Positions 1 to 5,636 of a stretch of 10,647 bases of DNA are shown here, piece by piece. The notes under the pieces were generated by a model that worked only from the letters and a program-made list of their open reading frames with translations, was not told where the DNA came from and made no database searches. Numbering within the stretch: position 1 is the first letter of the stretch; every line of letters starts with the position of its first letter. This DNA comes from Chitinivibrionia bacterium (GTDB lineage: Bacteria; Krumholzibacteriota; Krumholzibacteriia; WVZY01), in assembly GCA_016208665.1 (NCBI GenBank), contig JACQXT010000128.1, forward strand, positions 1 through 10,647. Reading direction: 5' to 3'. Both the position numbers and the translations under genes were made by a program.

Positions 1-1233
1 CGGTTTCGCGAGTTGGGGGGCCTTGAGGCCGCCGTTTCGAAGAGCGGCCGTTCCGTGCAGGGAGGGAGGCGCACCGGAACCGGCCGCGCCTTCGATGCGA
101 ATATCGAGGGCCGCCGACCCGCCCGGCTCGTACGCGCGCGCCTTTGGAACGAGAGATGCGAGACTCGCAACATCCGCGCCTTCGGCGCTGACGGTCAAGA
201 CGTACTTCGGCGTTTCGCCGGCCAGAATCTCGCCGCTTCCGGAGAGGGCCGTCTTGTTGAGCACAAGGCCGGCTCGATCGATGATGATGGAATCGCCGGC
301 TCGATGAGCGCTGAAATCGGCCGTGAGCGGAAGCCCCGCCGGCTTTTCGAACATATCGAGGTGCTTCGCCGACAGCGCCGTGCCGTCTATGGAACCGGTC
401 ATCCGGAGCGCCGGGAGAACGCCTTCTGCGTGGATGCGCGCGCCGACCGGTCCTGCAATCGTCAAACCCGCAGGCATACGCGAGGCGAATTGCGGGAGTG
501 CCGCCTGCACAAGGGCGAGATCGATCCGCTCCACCTCGATATCAGCGCGAATCGGGATCGTTTCCGGCGACAGCCGCCCGCTTGCAGGTCCGAAATCTCC
601 CTTGATCCGCACATTCCGTTCCGGCGAAAACACGGCGGCTTCGAGCTCGAAGGCGACGGGCCGCGCATAATTGAAATCCTCCACGCGGCTCTTGATTCTG
701 GCCACCGACAGGGCGGTTTTCGCCTGCCGGTCGTCGTAATGAACGGTTCCTTCATCGATGTCGACGAGCGCGACGGCGAGCGGCGCAGCGGCAGTTGCGC
801 TCCCCCCGCCCTCCCGTTCCGATGATTTCCCGGTGTTTGCAGGAGCTCCGATGGTGCTCGAGTTCAGGACCCCCTGTTCATTGCGCACGATCCTGATAAC
901 GGGAGCATGGAGCGCCGCTCTCTTGACTTCGAATCTCTTCGAGAACAGCGGCCATAGCTTGGCGTTGACGCGGAGATCGGCGGCTTCGAGGAAGGGTTCG
1001 TTCGAGAACGCCGGATCGTCCGCGATTTTGACTCCCTGCAGTTCGACGCCGATGCCGCCGCGGAGCGTTACGCCGATGTGTTCGATGGAGACGGGGCGCC
1101 CGATCGCCTGTTCGGCTTTCGAGAGAATGAAGTCCTTGTTCCGGTTGATGATCCCGTTCAGGTTCGCCAGGGCGACGATGACGACCGCTGCAATGACAAG
1201 CAGCACGATTCCGGCAATGATGAATTTTTTCAT
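1..1233 (-). CDS. AsmA-family inner-membrane-anchored envelope protein (N-terminal part, cut by window edge)
   Basis: Reading the minus strand from ATG at 1233 gives 411 codons with no stop before the window edge, so the C-terminus is missing. Residues 1-4 are MKKF, followed by one hydrophobic segment (about 5-24), which suggests an inner-membrane anchor with the rest in the periplasm. The text after it (RPVSIEHIGVTLRGG at 46-60, then a 'GVELQGVKIADDP' segment) matches the usual AsmA/TamB-like N-terminus. Later repeated beta-rich phrases (IKGDFGP near 210, LSGSGEI near 330) are also typical. A Ser/Gly/Ala-rich linker lies at about 131-151. AsmA-like proteins are known to be bridge-like envelope proteins linked to phospholipid transport and outer-membrane homeostasis; that role here is inferred from family. 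A GGAG about 9 nt upstream supports the start. The gene is divergent from hflK. It could equally be described as a DUF748-type member; the subfamily is not resolved. Confidence 0.85.
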   Translation of the reverse strand, partial: MKKFIIAGIVLLVIAAVVIVALANLNGIINRNKDFILSKAEQAIGRPVSIEHIGVTLRGGIGVELQGVKIADDPAFSNEPFLEAADLRVNAKLWPLFSKRFEVKRAALHAPVIRIVRNEQGVLNSSTIGAPANTGKSSEREGGGSATAAAPLAVALVDIDEGTVHYDDRQAKTALSVARIKSRVEDFNYARPVAFELEAAVFSPERNVRIKGDFGPASGRLSPETIPIRADIEVERIDLALVQAALPQFASRMPAGLTIAGPVGARIHAEGVLPALRMTGSIDGTALSAKHLDMFEKPAGLPLTADFSAHRAGDSIIIDRAGLVLNKTALSGSGEILAGETPKYVLTVSAEGADVASLASLVPKARAYEPGGSAALDIRIEGAAGSGAPPSLHGTAALRNGGLKAPQLAKP

Positions 1234-1280
1234 GAATAAAATCTCCGTGCAGGGTTACACTGTGGCATGATTCCGAACAA

Positions 1281-1335
1281 GCCGCCGGCCCGAGTCCCGT
1301 TCCCGCAGCACCCCGAGACTCCCGAGTCCGGCGGC
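1281..1335 (-). other. Inverted repeat in the AsmA-like leader (possible RNA hairpin)
   Basis: GCCGCCGG at 1281-1288 and CCGGCGGC at 1328-1335 are perfectly complementary 8-mers with 39 nt between them. Both lie inside the predicted untranslated leader. The spacer contains shorter self-complementary text (GACTCGGGAGTC on the minus strand), so alternative folds could compete. No T-run follows, so it is not a simple terminator. Chance is a real alternative in G+C-rich DNA. Confidence 0.35.
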
Positions 1336-1358
1336 GCATGCACCTCGAGCGCTTTTTA

Positions 1359-1386
1359 AGAATAGTGGGGGTTCTGAAATTGTCAA
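1359..1386 (-). promoter_or_regulatory. Sigma-70-type promoter for the AsmA-like gene
   Basis: On the minus strand there is a perfect TTGACA (1386-1381), a 16-nt spacer and TATTCT (1364-1359; 4 of 6 matches to TATAAT). Transcription would begin near 1352, giving a leader of about 119 nt before the ATG at 1233. The call rests on consensus matching only. Confidence 0.6.
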
Positions 1387-1446
1387 GAATCATTCATGCA
1401 TGCGGCGCGCCCGGGCGAATCCGGGCCGGAGCTGCGGCGATAATTC

Positions 1447-1475
1447 TTGTGCGCCTCTGCGCCCTGTGCTAGGTT
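1447..1475 (+). promoter_or_regulatory. Weak candidate promoter for hflKC
   Basis: TTGTGC (1447-1452), a 17-nt spacer and TAGGTT (1470-1475) preceded by TGC, which could act as an extended -10. Both hexamers match consensus at only 3 of 6 positions. This is the best I can see in the 286-bp gap between the divergent genes. A G/C stem (GCCCGG 1409-1414, CCGGGC 1421-1426) lies upstream and has no T-run. Confidence 0.25.
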
Positions 1476-1519
1476 CGAAAAATGCGGAAATGCTTAAAGA
1501 GAAAGGAGCATGAAGCGCC

Positions 1520-2527
1520 ATGACAAACGGAGGCTTTGGAGAAGAAGTGCGGATGCCCCGCTTTCGGCGGCCGCGGATATTCCTCGCGCCCGTCCGCTGG
1601 CTGGCCGGCGCGCTGTTGGTGCTGGTCATCTCCCTGTCGAGCTTTTACACCATCGATCCGGAAGAGATCGGCGTCGTGCTTCGCCTGGGCAAGTACCAGT
1701 ACAGCACGAATCCCGGCCTCCACATGAAACTCCCGCTCGGCATCGACAGAGTGACCAAGGTGCCGGTGCAACGGCAGTTGAAGGAGGAGTTCGGGTTTCA
1801 GACGCTGTCGGCCGGAGTGAAAAGCGAGTTCACGACCCGCGGACGCGAAGCGGAATCAAACATGCTGACGGGCGACCTGAATGCGGCGGTCGTCGAATGG
1901 GTCGTGCAATTTCGGATCGTGGAGCCGTACAAGTATCTCTTCCGCGTTCGGAACGCCCGCGAAACGCTCCACGACATGTCCGAGGCGGTCATGCGCGCGA
2001 GCGTCGGAGACCGCACCGTCAACGAGGTGCTGACCGTCGGCCGCCAGGAAATAGCCACCCAGGTGGAAGAGCGGCTGCAGGAGCTCTGCGACCAATATGA
2101 GACGGGCATCAAAATCGAACAGGTGGTGCTGCAGGATGTCAATCCTCCCGATCAGGTCAAGGCATCGTTCAACGAGGTCAACCAGGCCCAGCAGGAGCGG
2201 GAGAAACTGATCAACGAAGCCCAGTCGGAATACAATAAGGTGATCCCCAAGGCGAAAGGCGAGGCCCAGCAAACCATCAGCGAAGCGGAGGGATACGCCC
2301 TTAACCGCGTGAACACCGCTCGCGGCGATTCCGCCCGCTTCGCCTCCATGTACGAAGAGTACCGCAAGGCTCCGGAAGTGACGCGCACACGGATCTACCT
2401 CGAGACCATGAACCTGATCCTGCCGCAGGTCTCCAAGAAGGTGGTCATTGACGAAACGCTTAAGGGAGTCATTCCGCTCCTGAACCTTCAACCCGGCTCG
2501 CCCTTGAAAGGCGGTGAGGAGAAATGA
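1520..2527 (+). CDS. hflK: HflK, SPFH/band-7 membrane protein (FtsH modulator subunit)
   Basis: This is a 335-aa protein with one N-terminal membrane segment (about 27-44), then an SPFH/band-7 domain opening with EEIGVVLRLGKY (48-59). Family landmarks are MLTGD (115-119), the VNPPDQV turn (207-213) and a long, charged, Gln/Glu/Ala-rich coiled-coil stretch (about 214-285). In characterised bacteria HflK and HflC alternate in a large inner-membrane cage around FtsH and restrain its proteolysis; that role is inferred here. The protein is shorter than E. coli HflK (about 419 aa) and lacks the long Gly/Pro-rich N-terminus. AAGGAG at 1503-1508 lies 11 nt before ATG 1520. An out-of-frame ATG at 1510 sits too close to that site, and an internal in-frame ATG at 1553 is possible. 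The stop overlaps the hflC start. Confidence 0.93.
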   Translation: MTNGGFGEEVRMPRFRRPRIFLAPVRWLAGALLVLVISLSSFYTIDPEEIGVVLRLGKYQYSTNPGLHMKLPLGIDRVTKVPVQRQLKEEFGFQTLSAGVKSEFTTRGREAESNMLTGDLNAAVVEWVVQFRIVEPYKYLFRVRNARETLHDMSEAVMRASVGDRTVNEVLTVGRQEIATQVEERLQELCDQYETGIKIEQVVLQDVNPPDQVKASFNEVNQAQQEREKLINEAQSEYNKVIPKAKGEAQQTISEAEGYALNRVNTARGDSARFASMYEEYRKAPEVTRTRIYLETMNLILPQVSKKVVIDETLKGVIPLLNLQPGSPLKGGEEK

Positions 2528-3450
2528 GAATCGCACTTGCCATCGCCGTCTCGCTCTTTATCCTCATACTGCTCGGGGGAACGCTTTTTATCGTTCAGGA
2601 GTCGGAGCAGGTGATCATCACGCAGTTCGGAAAACCCGTGGGGAGTCCCATCAACACTCCCGGATTGAAGGCAAAGATACCGCTCATCCAGAAAGCCCAC
2701 CGCTTCGACAAGCGGTTCCTCGAATGGGACGGAGATTCGAACCAGCTCCCGACCAAGGACAAGCGTTTCATTTGGATCGATACCTACGCCCGCTGGCGAA
2801 TCACCGATCCCTTGCTGTTCTTCCAGCGTCTCCGCGACGAACGCGGAGCGCATTCGCGGCTGGACGATATTCTCGACGGCGAGACGCGAAACTCCATCGC
2901 CAAGCACGAGCTCGTCGAATTGATCCGGTCGACCAATCGCGAGGCGACGCCGGGAGAATACGACCAGACCCAGGATGAAATCATGCTGGAGCGCATCTCG
3001 ATCGGCAGGGATGCGATTCGAGCCGAAGTTCTCGCAAACGCCCAATCGAGAACATTGGATCTCGGCATCGAGATACTCGACGTCCAGTTCAAACGCATTA
3101 ATTATGTCGAGGAGGTTCGCACCAAAGTCTACGAACGTATGATCGCCGAACGCCGCCGGATCGCCGACCGTTTCCGATCGGAGGGCGAGGGAGAAGCGTC
3201 CAGAATCCGCGGGGAGAAAGAACTCGAGCTCAAGCGGATCCAGTCGGAGGCGTACCGCCGGGCCCGCGAGATTACCGGCCGCGCCGACGCAAAGGCGATA
3301 TTGATCTCTGCGGCCGCCTACAATCGGTCGGCCGACACGCGCTCGTTTTTCGAATTTCTTAAAACCATGGAGACCTACGAGCGTACACTGGACGGCGAGA
3401 CGTCGCTCATCTTATCGACCGACGGCGATTTCTACAAGTTCCTCAAATAG
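2524..3450 (+). CDS. hflC: HflC, SPFH/band-7 membrane protein, partner of HflK
   Basis: The 308-aa product has an N-terminal membrane segment (about 4-24), then the SPFH start ESEQVIITQFGKPVG (26-40). It carries the HflC-typical GLKAKIPLIQKAHRFDKR block (47-64), LDVQFKRINY (185-194) and a charged helix with MIAERRRIADRFRSEGEGEA (206-225), close in form to the 'AER..A..RSxGxxEA' region of known HflC proteins. The C-terminus is SLILSTDGDFYKFLK, also usual for HflC. The ATG at 2524 overlaps the hflK TGA in an ATGA arrangement, with GAGGAG just upstream inside hflK, so translation is probably coupled and the two subunits made together. It is expected in the inner membrane as the second half of the HflKC complex. 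It converges with the pilin gene, with 27 bp between stops and no clear terminator in that gap. Confidence 0.94.
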   Translation: MRIALAIAVSLFILILLGGTLFIVQESEQVIITQFGKPVGSPINTPGLKAKIPLIQKAHRFDKRFLEWDGDSNQLPTKDKRFIWIDTYARWRITDPLLFFQRLRDERGAHSRLDDILDGETRNSIAKHELVELIRSTNREATPGEYDQTQDEIMLERISIGRDAIRAEVLANAQSRTLDLGIEILDVQFKRINYVEEVRTKVYERMIAERRRIADRFRSEGEGEASRIRGEKELELKRIQSEAYRRAREITGRADAKAILISAAAYNRSADTRSFFEFLKTMETYERTLDGETSLILSTDGDFYKFLK

Positions 3451-3477
3451 GCGGCGGGGGAACGACGTCGGCACGGC

Positions 3478-3909
3478 TCATTGGCCGTTCGTGAGCGTGA
3501 GGACGAGGATCTGCTGCCCGAATCCGGTGATGTCGTAGCTCGAATTCACTCCCTGAGCATCCGGAACCACGACATACCCCGTTTGACCGGGGGTCGCTGC
3601 GGCGCCGTTGACCGGTTCGGTGACGGCCCTCGTGAACGGATTCTCGAGCAGCGCACTCTGAGGAAGAATATCAACGACCGTCTCCCCGACGGGGGTCACG
3701 TCCACATCGACGTTGGTCGGATACAATCCGTCACTCTGGACCGCCCAGTCCTCGACGGCAAGCTGCACAGTATGACAGTTGGATCGCACTACGGCTTCCT
3801 TGCCCCTGCGAGTCATGCTCATGAAATTTGGGTACGCGATCATTGCAAGAATCCCGATGATCGTGACCACGATCATGAGCTCGATTAGCGTAAATCCTTT
3901 GTATTTCAT
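3478..3909 (-). CDS. Type IV pilin / type II secretion pseudopilin-like protein
   Basis: From ATG 3909 the product is 143 aa: a five-residue leader MKYKG, then FTLIELMIVVTIIGILAMIA, the class III prepilin signal. Cleavage would follow Gly5; Phe6 becomes the methylated first residue and Glu10 is the conserved E5 of the mature protein. The hydrophobic helix (6-26) is followed by text common in GspG/PilE-like minor pilins (HTVQLAVEDWAVQSDGLYP, 46-64) and a short beta-rich C-terminus. There is one cysteine (Cys45), so no internal disulfide. The frame stays open upstream to 3996, but the short leader and the promoter lying inside that extension favour 3909. The ribosome site is weak (GGGTGG). Known members polymerise into a pilus or pseudopilus after PilD processing. 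No assembly genes are nearby, so pilin versus pseudopilin cannot be settled. Confidence 0.88.
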   Translation of the reverse strand: MKYKGFTLIELMIVVTIIGILAMIAYPNFMSMTRRGKEAVVRSNCHTVQLAVEDWAVQSDGLYPTNVDVDVTPVGETVVDILPQSALLENPFTRAVTEPVNGAAATPGQTGYVVVPDAQGVNSSYDITGFGQQILVLTLTNGQ

Positions 3910-3935
3910 ATAATATACCACCCGTATGTTCGACG

Positions 3936-3963
3936 GAGTTGCATCGGTTACACGGACCAACTC
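3936..3963 (-). other. Stem-loop at the 5' end of the predicted pilin mRNA leader
   Basis: On the minus strand GAGTTG (3963-3958) pairs with CAACTC (3941-3936) across a 16-nt loop, in which GGT/ACC can add a smaller inner pairing. If transcription starts near 3969, as the -24/-12 element predicts, this hairpin would sit almost at the 5' end of the transcript. A stabilising or regulatory role is inference. Confidence 0.4.
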
Positions 3964-3980
3964 TTCGTACTGAGTAATTG

Positions 3981-3995
3981 GCAAAGAGCATGCCA
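3981..3995 (-). promoter_or_regulatory. Sigma-54-type (-24/-12) promoter for the pilin gene
   Basis: On the minus strand the text is TGGCATG-CTCT-TTGC (3995-3981), against the RpoN consensus TGGCACG-N4-TTGC. The -24 GG (3994-3993) and -12 GC (3982-3981) are separated by exactly 10 nt. Transcription would start near 3969, leaving a leader of about 60 nt. Sigma-54 control of major pilin genes is established in several bacteria, which fits. The site lies within a perfect inverted repeat (TTGGCA-N7-TGCCAA, 3978-3996), so GG-N10-GC is also met on the plus strand, but that reading has a poorer -12 box (ATGC). No activator site was identified. Confidence 0.6.
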
Positions 3996-4053
3996 AGAAT
4001 CCGGGCGCACGCGCCCGCAGAGCCGCACCCGACTCCCCGCCTCGAAGTACGCC

Positions 4054-4082
4054 TTGAAAATTCGAGGCCGATAGGGCACAAT
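4054..4082 (+). promoter_or_regulatory. Candidate sigma-70-type promoter for the 139-aa gene
   Basis: TTGAAA (4054-4059, 5 of 6), a 17-nt spacer and CACAAT (4077-4082, 4 of 6). It would give a leader of about 130 nt before the GTG at 4219. Support is consensus matching only. Confidence 0.4.
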
Positions 4083-4218
4083 ACTCGATATCATTCTGCA
4101 GAACATAACGCTGCGGCGAGCGTCCTTTCCGGGGAAGGTCTTGACTTCGCCTGCGGGCGGCTTCGAGGGGACAGCGGCTTCAGAGCGCGGAACAATGATA
4201 CGGAATTGGAGGGATAGC

Positions 4219-4638
4219 GTGGGACTATTCGGAAAGAAAGAATCCGGCACGGCTCCATACACGCCGGAATTCCTTGAACTCGAGCGCCGGAAGCGCTACG
4301 GATATGCAAACAAGGTCGAAGAAACCGGCGAAGCATACACGATCACGATGTTTTTCCCCACCATTGTTCCCCCGGGCGAACTGGCCGACAAGCTCGGATT
4401 GCCCCGCGAGATGCCGGACTACGATTATGGCGTGGCCCTATCCGAAAGCACGCTGACGGTAAAGGCCAGGCTTCGCGACGAAAACATTCTTAAGCTCACC
4501 GGGATCGTGAATTCGTTTCCCGACCGCTTTTTCAAGGAATTCATACTGGCTAAACCGGTGAGCAGGTTCGAGACGGACTACAGAAACAAGGTACTGACCA
4601 TTACCGCATTCAAGATCGAACGCAAAGAGGAAACGTGA
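4219..4638 (+). CDS. Unrecognised 139-aa cytoplasmic protein
   Basis: I do not recognise this family. I chose GTG 4219 because GGAGGG (4208-4213) lies 5 nt before it and the resulting start, MGLFGKKESG, is a common form for small soluble proteins. An in-frame ATG at 4195 and a TTG at 4141 lack such a site. The protein has no signal peptide or membrane segment. A charged N-terminus (about 17-38) is followed by a region rich in beta-like strands: AYTITMFFP (39-47), STLTVKARL (77-85) and KVLTITAFK (124-132), with a helical-looking stretch between (88-110). The 'LTV.A' and 'LTITAFK' strands faintly recall the alpha-crystallin/CS beta-sandwich, but the similarity is too weak for a call. It converges with the secreted-protein gene, 36 bp apart. 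Confidence 0.75.
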   Translation: MGLFGKKESGTAPYTPEFLELERRKRYGYANKVEETGEAYTITMFFPTIVPPGELADKLGLPREMPDYDYGVALSESTLTVKARLRDENILKLTGIVNSFPDRFFKEFILAKPVSRFETDYRNKVLTITAFKIERKEET

Positions 4639-4674
4639 CCGGGGCGTGCGCCGTAGATCGACCGGTGTATGCTT

Positions 4675-5358
4675 CTATTCGAACTGCGCTTTGATCTGCC
4701 CCCATGTCGCGGATTCGGCTGGAACTGTCTGATCCATCATAAACACGTTGTACAGCGCCTCTCCGTCGAATACGCGGTTGCCGTCCTTATCGCTGAAGAC
4801 CGTGATCTTCATGGATTCTGCGCCCGACCAAGCGATATCGAGCGCGATGGTATCTGAGTAAAATCCGTTCTCTTGCCGGGTTGACACAACAAGCTGGGGG
4901 ATGTAGTAGTACAATCCCGTAATGCGTTCGCCGTCTACATAGATCGCCGGTTCGGCGTCGAACGGCGTGGGCAAGAAGCGGACGTATACATCGTTGAGCT
5001 GTCTCGGCGCATGATAGAATCCGTCTATGTACAAGGTGAATTTGTTCGCCGGCAGGTTGAATGAATTCGCCCCCGCGAGTGCGGGTTCGAAGCCGAGCAG
5101 ACCCGGCGCCTGGTAGAGCTCATAGGCGATTCGATCGCTCCTGATATCCCAGAGCATTACTCCAAACCGGTCATAGTCGGGATCGTAGAGAGAATCTCCC
5201 GGGAATATCATCAGGTAATTCGACGGATTGAACTGGAAGACGGCATTCATATCCGGGTATGCCAGAAGACACGGATCGGCAACTGCCGGCCGAGGGGTAA
5301 AGGCCGCGAGGAGCGAAAACGCCATGATGACATGCATGCGCCGGTGCGTTTTAATCAT
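4675..5358 (-). CDS. Unrecognised secreted 227-aa protein
   Basis: I do not recognise this family. The N-terminus is a standard Sec signal peptide: basic MIKTHRR, a hydrophobic core (about 9-20) and a likely signal-peptidase site after Ala27 (AVA|DP). The mature part (about 200 aa) is rich in aromatic residues and beta-like strands, with no further membrane segment. Near the C-terminus, SDKDGNRVFDGE (189-200) has the D-x-D-G-N-x-x-x-D spacing of small calcium-binding loops. The mature protein has one cysteine (Cys30), so no internal disulfide. GGAGG (5371-5367) lies 8 nt before the ATG, a strong start. The frame is complete and free of gaps, so this is probably a real periplasmic or exported protein; function is unknown. 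It lies downstream of the M28 peptidase gene on the same strand but has its own promoter-like sequence. Confidence 0.82.
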   Translation of the reverse strand: MIKTHRRMHVIMAFSLLAAFTPRPAVADPCLLAYPDMNAVFQFNPSNYLMIFPGDSLYDPDYDRFGVMLWDIRSDRIAYELYQAPGLLGFEPALAGANSFNLPANKFTLYIDGFYHAPRQLNDVYVRFLPTPFDAEPAIYVDGERITGLYYYIPQLVVSTRQENGFYSDTIALDIAWSGAESMKITVFSDKDGNRVFDGEALYNVFMMDQTVPAESATWGQIKAQFE

Positions 5359-5512
5359 TGCACTATCCTCCTCAATTCCGTATCAAACTCAAAGCCTGCA
5401 ATAACTACTCTCTGCTGGCGGCAGTATTGTGTCTATCCAAGCGTCGTGCGGCGGCAAAGCGGTATCAAATGATCGGCGGCGTTAGCCCCTTGTCTCCCCG
5501 TCGGACCTTAGT

Positions 5513-5541
5513 ATTATAACACAATTTTGGTAAAATGTGAG
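5513..5541 (-). promoter_or_regulatory. Sigma-70-type promoter for the secreted 227-aa protein
   Basis: The minus strand shows a perfect TATAAT (5518-5513) with CTCACA (5541-5536, 4 of 6 to TTGACA) 17 nt upstream. The start would be near 5506, giving an unusually long leader of about 148 nt. The site makes this gene likely to be transcribed independently of the M28 gene 278 bp upstream. Confidence 0.5.
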
Positions 5542-5636
5542 CGGTTTCTTTATGCCTGGGCTTCAAGAGGCAATCCAGGAACAATTGCAGCTATGAAGAA
5601 AATGTGTGTATTTTATATTATTTCAAGGAGTTACAT

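Larger units (their letters stand above)
3910..4218. other. Divergent intergenic region between the pilin gene and the 139-aa gene
   Basis: This 309-bp gap holds the sigma-54-type element and leader hairpin for the pilin gene on the minus strand, and a candidate sigma-70-type promoter for the 139-aa gene on the plus strand. I see no convincing small gene. Open frames that cross it are extensions of the two flanking genes or lack a plausible start. Confidence 0.6.

Noticed and set aside
13..825. A 270-codon open frame on the plus strand opposite the AsmA-like gene
   Set aside because: The translation is Arg-rich and without recognisable domains, whereas the minus strand reads as an AsmA-family protein across the same stretch with a signal anchor and ribosome site.
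1409..1426. GCCCGG-N6-CCGGGC inverted repeat upstream of hflK
   Set aside because: There is no T-run and no known operator pattern, and the core is a common G+C palindrome. I mention it only as context for the hflKC promoter.
1856..2536. A 226-codon minus-strand open frame opposite hflK
   Set aside because: It is a shadow of a strongly supported hflK gene and matches no family I know.
4637..4666. ACCGG/CCGGT hairpin in the gap between the convergent 139-aa and secreted-protein genes
   Set aside because: The stem is only 5 bp with a long loop and has no T-run on either side, so I do not call it a terminator.
5554..5581. Short CCTGG/CCAGG and TGCCT/AGGCA pairings downstream of the M28 gene
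   Set aside because: The two pairings are mutually exclusive, weak, and not followed by T-residues on the minus strand.
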